DNA of 8,962 bases from an uncultured Bacilli bacterium (GTDB taxonomy: Bacteria > Bacillota_I > Bacilli_A > RF39 > UBA660). This document shows positions 5,430 to 8,962 of the stretch, one piece after another. The stretch is from assembly GCA_947623705.1 (NCBI GenBank), contig CANQHT010000047.1:1-8962 (forward strand). The letters run 5' to 3'. The notes below the pieces were generated by a model. The model searched no databases, was not told the DNA's origin, and saw only the letters and a program-made list of their open reading frames with translations. The stretch's first letter is position 1. Each line of letters opens with the position of its first letter. Both the position numbers and the translations under genes were made by a program.

Positions 5430-7010
5430 ATGGATAAAAAGGTTGATACTAAAGAACAAAAAAGTGTAATTGTTTCCATATTTAATTTTTTTAAAAATAG
5501 TGTTTTAGTATTTACTAATATTTTTGTTTATGCCTTCATTGGCTTAAAAGCTAGTACTTATGACTTATTTGTCTATTTATATAATAGTATTAGTTGGAAG
5601 TTAGATAAGTCTTACAGGAAAACTAAAGAAGCTTTAGGGCCAAAAGAAAAACTAGATGATGAAGATAGAGAACGAAAGAAAAAGAAAAAAGTTTATAAAT
5701 ATAGTGCTAGAACGATGGCAAGACTTGAACAAGAATATCAAGATTTAGTTAAAGACTTACAAACGACAGGGGCTACAAGAAGTAAAGAAGTTAATGCTTA
5801 TTATTTTAAAGTAAGAGATGAAAATGGAAAAATTTTAACCGGTTCCATGAATGGGCTATCGAAACTCGATATTAATGCTTTCTTAGTTAATGAAGGTTAT
5901 ACCGTTTATAGTATTAAAACCAGTCCTTTAATTAATTTCTTATTTAAAGAATCTACTATTGGTAGTCCTAAAATGTCCACTAAAGATTTAGTCTTTTGGC
6001 TAACTCAATTATCAACTTATTTAAAAGCGGGGATTACTTTAACCGATGCTGTTAAAATATTATCGAAACAAATTACGAAAAATAAAAGTAAAACCCGAGC
6101 TTTCCAATCAATGTCTTATGAACTTACTTTAGGTAATTCATTTTCGGGAGCAATGGAAAAACAAGGTAGAATGTTTCCACCTCTATTAATCAATATGGTT
6201 AAAGCAGCAGAAGCCAGTGGTACTTTAATCGAAACCTTAGAAGATATGGGTAATTATTATACGGAAATTGATGAAACAAGAAAACAAATGAAGAGTGCAA
6301 TGACTTATCCCGTTATTGTTTCCGTTTTTGCTGCTGGTGTTATAACATTCATTTTAATTTATATTATTCCGCAATTTGTCGATATTTATGAACAAAATGA
6401 TATTAAATTAAATCCTTTAACAGCCTTTATTATTAATTTTAGTAATTTCTTACAAACTAATATTTTCTTAATTCTAGGGGTGGCTTTCTTAATTATTAGT
6501 ATCCTTGTTGTAGCTTATAAAAATATTAAAGCCTTTAGAAGAAATGTTCAAAAATTATTAATGCATATACCAGTAGTTAAAGATGTAATTATATATAATG
6601 AACTTGCTATATTTACTAAAACTTTTGCCTCACTTTTAAAGAATAATGTCTTTATTACTGATAGTATAGATATTTTAAGTAAGATAACTAATAATGAAAT
6701 TTATAAATCAATTTTATACAGAACCATTAATAATATTGTTAAGGGTGAAAAGATATCGGAGGCCTTTAAAGATCACTGGGCTGTACCAAGTGTGGCTTAC
6801 TTTATGATTGTAACCGGAGAATCAACAGGCGAACTCGATAGTATGATGGATAAGGTAAGTAAATATTATCAAGGCTTACATAGAAATGTAGTTAATAATT
6901 TAAAAGCCTTTATTGAACCGGTTTTAATAAGTGTTTTAGCCTTTGTGGTTGGGGCAATTATTATTGCCGTTGTAGTACCAATCTTTGGTATGTATGAGGA
7001 AGTAATGTAA
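5430..7010 (+). CDS. Type II secretion / type IV pilus platform protein (PilC/GspF/ComGB family)
   Basis: Inner-membrane platform protein on which the assembly ATPase acts to build type IV pili or competence pseudopili. Residues 126-163 form the N-terminal PilC element (FKVRDENGK through INAFLVNEGYTVYSI). Two T2SF domains follow: the first at about 184-312, with KAAEASGTL (258-266) and membrane helix 294-313, and the second at about 388-518, with the repeated signature TGESTGELD (462-470) and membrane helix 495-516. Another membrane segment is near 344-363. The protein has 526 residues against about 320-410 in relatives. The excess is an N-terminal 1-120 region made of a hydrophobic stretch (about 13-55) and a very basic helix containing ERKKKKK (81-87). 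GAGGAAGG (5417-5424) marks the start. The stop overlaps the start of the peptidase gene by one base. No assembly ATPase or pilin gene adjoins it, so pilus versus competence function cannot be decided. Confidence 0.9.
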   Translation: MDKKVDTKEQKSVIVSIFNFFKNSVLVFTNIFVYAFIGLKASTYDLFVYLYNSISWKLDKSYRKTKEALGPKEKLDDEDRERKKKKKVYKYSARTMARLEQEYQDLVKDLQTTGATRSKEVNAYYFKVRDENGKILTGSMNGLSKLDINAFLVNEGYTVYSIKTSPLINFLFKESTIGSPKMSTKDLVFWLTQLSTYLKAGITLTDAVKILSKQITKNKSKTRAFQSMSYELTLGNSFSGAMEKQGRMFPPLLINMVKAAEASGTLIETLEDMGNYYTEIDETRKQMKSAMTYPVIVSVFAAGVITFILIYIIPQFVDIYEQNDIKLNPLTAFIINFSNFLQTNIFLILGVAFLIISILVVAYKNIKAFRRNVQKLLMHIPVVKDVIIYNELAIFTKTFASLLKNNVFITDSIDILSKITNNEIYKSILYRTINNIVKGEKISEAFKDHWAVPSVAYFMIVTGESTGELDSMMDKVSKYYQGLHRNVVNNLKAFIEPVLISVLAFVVGAIIIAVVVPIFGMYEEVM

Positions 7011-7792
7011 TGAGTGTGGAAGTGGGAATTGTAATCTTTATTTTAGGGGCCGTTTTAGGTTCTTTCTATTATGTTGTTGGTACGAGAATGCCGAAGGGTG
7101 AAAAAGTTGTATTTGAAAGAAGTCATTGTGATCACTGTCACAAGACTTTAAAATGGTATGAATTAATTCCAATTTTTTCATATACCTTTCAATTAGGTAA
7201 ATGTAATAATTGTCATAAAAGAATTAGTATTGGCCATTTTCTAATTGAGGTAGTAACGCCCCTTTTATTTTTAGGAGGTTATTTCTATTATGGCTTAACT
7301 ATTAAATATTATATTTATTTAGTTATTATATCTTTAGCCATAATTATTTTTGTTAGTGATTTTAAATATATGGTTATTTTAGATGAACCAATTATTGTGG
7401 CATCTGGGGTATTAATTATTTTAAAGTTCTTAGAAATTGGTCCTTATTATACTTTATATGCGGTTATTTATGGGTTAGTTATGTTTATTTTAATGTATTT
7501 TATTCAAGTACTAGGTAGTAAACTTTTTAAAAGAGAATCTTTAGGAGGAGGAGATGTTAAACTAGCTTTTATTATCGGTCTTACCTTAGGTTATCCAGGT
7601 GTTGGTTTAAGACTTTCTTTAGTGGCTTTAATATTTTCGGCCTTTTTAGCGCTTCCTTATGCTTTTGGGCAAATCTATTTAAATAAAAATAATGAATTAC
7701 CATATGGTCCATTTTTAATATCAGCGATGATTATCGTATTTATCTTTATTGAAAAATTTACTAATATATTGGTATTCTTTACTTTAGGATAA
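7010..7792 (+). CDS. Prepilin peptidase (PilD/ComC family)
   Basis: Integral membrane aspartic protease that cleaves the leader of type IV prepilins and usually N-methylates the new first residue. The 260-residue length is typical. Residues 3-20 form the first membrane helix (GAVLGSF, 13-19). The zinc-type tetracysteine insert has C40/C43 in HCDHCH and C65/C68 in CNNC, which marks the bifunctional peptidase/methyltransferase form. The first catalytic Asp is D117 in SDFKYMVILDEP, and the second is D182 in the family motif GGGDVK (179-184). About six further helices follow through residue 257. The start overlaps the pilC-type gene stop (TAATG), with GAGGAAG 7 nt upstream, so the two are translationally coupled and expressed together. 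Its prepilin substrates are not encoded in this window. Confidence 0.93.
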   Translation: MSVEVGIVIFILGAVLGSFYYVVGTRMPKGEKVVFERSHCDHCHKTLKWYELIPIFSYTFQLGKCNNCHKRISIGHFLIEVVTPLLFLGGYFYYGLTIKYYIYLVIISLAIIIFVSDFKYMVILDEPIIVASGVLIILKFLEIGPYYTLYAVIYGLVMFILMYFIQVLGSKLFKRESLGGGDVKLAFIIGLTLGYPGVGLRLSLVALIFSAFLALPYAFGQIYLNKNNELPYGPFLISAMIIVFIFIEKFTNILVFFTLG

Positions 7793-7860
7793 ATTATTGT
7801 TGGCTTTTTTTGTATTATAATTTTTATTAAGCAAAGTTAAAATAAATTTTTATGAATTAG

Positions 7861-7889
7861 TTGAATTAATTATTTTGATATGTTAAACT
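7861..7889 (+). promoter_or_regulatory. Promoter of the cytidylyltransferase gene
   Basis: TTGAAT (7861-7866) and TAAACT (7884-7889) are separated by exactly 17 nt. TATGT before the -10 supplies the extended TRTGn element. Transcription would start near 7896, ahead of the purine-rich ribosome binding site AAGGAAGGAAAG (7900-7911). A TATAAT at 7816-7821 is an alternative -10 but lacks a recognisable -35. No clear terminator separates this gene from the upstream peptidase gene, so some read-through is possible. Confidence 0.6.
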
Positions 7890-7914
7890 ATGAAATATGA
7901 AGGAAGGAAAGTAA

Positions 7915-8649
7915 ATGAAAGCATTAATATTAGCAGCTGGATTAGGAACAAGGTTAGCACCATTAACCAATGAAGTTCCTAAATCAATGGTTGAAGTAAA
8001 TGGTAAACCTATACTTGTTAAACAAATTGAAAATTTATTAAATAATGGTGTAGAAGATATAACAATAATTACGGGATATAAATCTCATGTAATTGAAAAT
8101 CTAGTAAAAGAAAATTATCCAAACATTAAAATAATTGAAAGTGTTGATTATGAAAAAACAAATAATATGTATTCTGCTTATTTAGCAAGAAATGTATTAC
8201 AAGGTGAAGATTTTTTAATGATGAATGCTGATGTTTATTATGATGAAGAAATAATTACTGAATTATTAGATGAAAAATATGAAAATGCTATAGTTACGGA
8301 TATTGGTAGTTATAGTGATGAATCAATGAAAGTAATATTTGATGGTAATAGAATAACCGCTATTTCTAAACAAATTACAAAAGAAGAAGCTTTAGGAAAT
8401 TCAATTGATGTTTATAAGTTTTCAAAAGAAGCTGGTAAAGCATTTTTTGAAAAATGTAAAGAATATATTGAAGAAAAACAAGAACTTAAAATGTGGAGTG
8501 AAGTAGCATTAAATGCAATCTTAGATGAAGTTTCTTTTGTTCCATGTCCTTTAAAGGGAAGATGGGTTGAAATTGATAATCATGATGATTTAAGATTAGC
8601 TGAAGAATTATTTAAAGATGAAAAAAGAAGTATGAGAAAATATATTTAA
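7915..8649 (+). CDS. LicC/PntC-type cytidylyltransferase (sugar- or alcohol-phosphate)
   Basis: Soluble 244-residue nucleotidyltransferase that couples CTP (probably) to a phosphorylated alcohol such as phosphocholine, inositol phosphate or a phosphonate, giving a CDP-activated head group. The N-terminal nucleotide-binding signature is LAAGLGTRLAPLT (6-18), with PKSM (22-25) and NGKPI (29-33). TNNMYSAYLARNVL (82-95) matches the NNIYS segment characteristic of the LicC/inositol-phosphate/phosphonate cytidylyltransferase group and is unlike glucose-1-phosphate enzymes. NADVYYD (104-110) carries the metal-binding Asp (D106). DVYKFS (165-170) and the C-terminal WVEIDNHDDLRLAEEL (217-232), with the second metal-binding Asp (D221), complete the fold. 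It has its own promoter and a strong downstream terminator, so it looks like a single-gene unit with no kinase, mutase or transferase beside it to fix the substrate. Nucleotide and acceptor specificity are inference. Confidence 0.85.
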   Translation: MKALILAAGLGTRLAPLTNEVPKSMVEVNGKPILVKQIENLLNNGVEDITIITGYKSHVIENLVKENYPNIKIIESVDYEKTNNMYSAYLARNVLQGEDFLMMNADVYYDEEIITELLDEKYENAIVTDIGSYSDESMKVIFDGNRITAISKQITKEEALGNSIDVYKFSKEAGKAFFEKCKEYIEEKQELKMWSEVALNAILDEVSFVPCPLKGRWVEIDNHDDLRLAEELFKDEKRSMRKYI

Positions 8650-8670
8650 TGCATTTTTTTGTTTCTAAAT

Positions 8671-8705
8671 TTGTACACTACAAAAAAAGTTAGTGAATTG
8701 TACAA
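8671..8705. repeat. Imperfect inverted repeat after the cytidylyltransferase gene
   Basis: TTGTACA (8671-8677) and TGTACAA (8699-8705) are perfect reverse complements 21 nt apart. Inner bases CTA (8678-8680) and TAG (8691-8693) can also pair around an A-rich loop, leaving an unpaired patch on one side. There is no T-run, so this is not an ordinary terminator. It overlaps the first copy of the short repeat at 8702. Confidence 0.45.
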
Positions 8706-8715
8706 GTAAAAGCAA
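8702..8715 (+). repeat. Short dispersed repeat, copy 1 (core AAGTAAAAGCA)
   Basis: ACAAGTAAAAGCAA matches the third copy exactly over 14 nt. Including the preceding bases, 17 of 18 nt match (TTGtACAAG... against TTGgACAAG...). It lies in the non-coding stretch after 8649. Confidence 0.7.
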
Positions 8716-8742
8716 CTAGCAAAGTAAGAAAATAAAATGGAA

Positions 8743-8753
8743 AAGTAAAAGCA
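8743..8753 (+). repeat. Short dispersed repeat, copy 2 (core AAGTAAAAGCA)
   Basis: The 11-nt core is identical to copies 1 and 3, and the flanks differ. The core starts 39 nt after that of copy 1 and 68 nt before that of copy 3. It directly precedes the bidirectional terminator. Confidence 0.6.
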
Positions 8754-8754
8754 T

Positions 8755-8789
8755 AAAAAATTGGTATATTTAGTATTACCAATTTTTTT
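8755..8789. terminator. Strong bidirectional intrinsic terminator
   Basis: AAAAAATTGGTA (8755-8766) and TACCAATTTTTT (8777-8788) are perfect 12-bp reverse complements around a 10-nt loop. Seven Ts (8783-8789) close the plus-strand signal. The A-run at 8755-8760 gives the equivalent on the minus strand. It ends the cytidylyltransferase transcript about 105 nt after its stop codon. Confidence 0.85.
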
Positions 8790-8808
8790 AAACAATATGA
8801 AAGTTTGG

Positions 8809-8822
8809 ACAAGTAAAAGCAA
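8809..8822 (+). repeat. Short dispersed repeat, copy 3 (core AAGTAAAAGCA)
   Basis: Identical over 14 nt to copy 1 (8702-8715), and lying just beyond the terminator. The three copies share orientation but are not evenly spaced and have no conserved spacer length, so this is not a CRISPR array. Confidence 0.7.
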
Positions 8823-8918
8823 TTTTAAATCAATCATTTTTAAGAAAAGAAATGTTGGCTTTTTTGATATCATTTGAATCTAAATATTTTTTATAATATT
8901 AATAATATTTCTTTTCTA

Positions 8919-8932
8919 TAGAATCGTTTTCA
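8919..8932 (-). promoter_or_regulatory. cre-like (LacI-family/CcpA) operator candidate
   Basis: Read on the minus strand, the 14 bases TGAAAACGATTCTA match the Bacillus cre consensus TGWAANCGNTNWCA at all but two positions, including the TGAAAACG half-site and the central CG. The site lies 21 nt after a TATAAT (8892-8897), a place where CcpA-type repressors can block transcription. That promoter has no clear -35, and the gene it would control is outside the window. Confidence 0.35.
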
Positions 8933-8962
8933 AAGTTTTGAATCTTTAACATAAAAATAATT

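Larger units (their letters stand above)
8650..8962. other. 313-nt non-coding region at the right end
   Basis: No supported gene is present on either strand. The only sizeable open frame (minus strand, 8646-8873) lacks a convincing start and is read through the terminator hairpin and repeats. The region holds an imperfect inverted repeat (8671-8705), three copies of a short repeat, a bidirectional terminator (8755-8789), an AT-rich patch with a TATAAT (8892-8897) and 7-bp inverted AAATATT arms (8882-8888 with 8904-8910), and a cre-like site (8919-8932). The distal part may be the control region of a gene beyond the window. Confidence 0.6.

Noticed and set aside
8702..8822. CRISPR array
   Set aside because: The repeated unit is only 11-14 nt, the spacing is uneven (39 and 68 nt), and no cas gene is present.
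8646..8873. Minus-strand open frame of 75 codons
   Set aside because: It reads through a perfect terminator hairpin and three repeat copies, has no clear ribosome binding site, and gives a low-complexity Phe/Leu/Tyr-rich product.

Overview
The window is strongly AT-rich and gene-dense, in the style of a low-GC Bacillota/Mycoplasmatota-related bacterium, plausibly an uncultured gut Bacilli lineage. Supports are TTA/AAA/GAA-biased codons, TRTGnTATAAT extended -10 promoters, Shine-Dalgarno sites of the AGGAGG type, and the Gram-positive TrmK and YqfQ families. The standard code is used: all eight Trp codons I found are TGG. No gene ends in TGA (seven TAA, two TAG). The taxonomic assignment is inference.

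Layout. 1-224: leader with two candidate terminators, then an extended -10 promoter. 225-1492: two tandem membrane proteins of unknown function with matching topology. 1574-5051: a macromolecular-synthesis cluster, dnaG (primase), rpoD (primary sigma factor) and trmK (tRNA m1A22 methyltransferase), packed with 2-nt to -1-nt spacing. 5035-5340, minus strand: a small YqfQ/VrrA-like protein converging on trmK, with a bidirectional terminator inside the 17-nt coding overlap. 5341-5429: divergent regulatory region with an extended -10 promoter and a perfect dyad. 5430-7792: a translationally coupled pair, a PilC/GspF/ComGB-type pilus platform protein with an unusual N-terminal extension, and a PilD/ComC prepilin peptidase. 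7861-8649: an apparently single-gene unit for a LicC/PntC-type cytidylyltransferase. 8650-8962: non-coding, with a strong bidirectional terminator, a thrice-repeated short motif and a cre-like site.

How the genes fit together. dnaG, rpoD and trmK link replication initiation, transcription and tRNA modification, as in many Firmicutes. In Bacillus subtilis the same chromosomal stretch carries dnaG, sigA, yqfN (trmK) and yqfQ, so the small minus-strand gene looks like a syntenic remnant. The pilus pair supplies the inner-membrane platform and the prepilin processing enzyme, but the ATPase and pilins lie elsewhere or are absent. The cytidylyltransferase probably makes a CDP-activated alcohol for surface decoration.

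I see no defence system, IS element, CRISPR array, tRNA or rRNA. Most of the window is housekeeping. The least explained parts are the two membrane proteins before dnaG, the PilC extension, the dyad before pilC, and the repeats at the right end.
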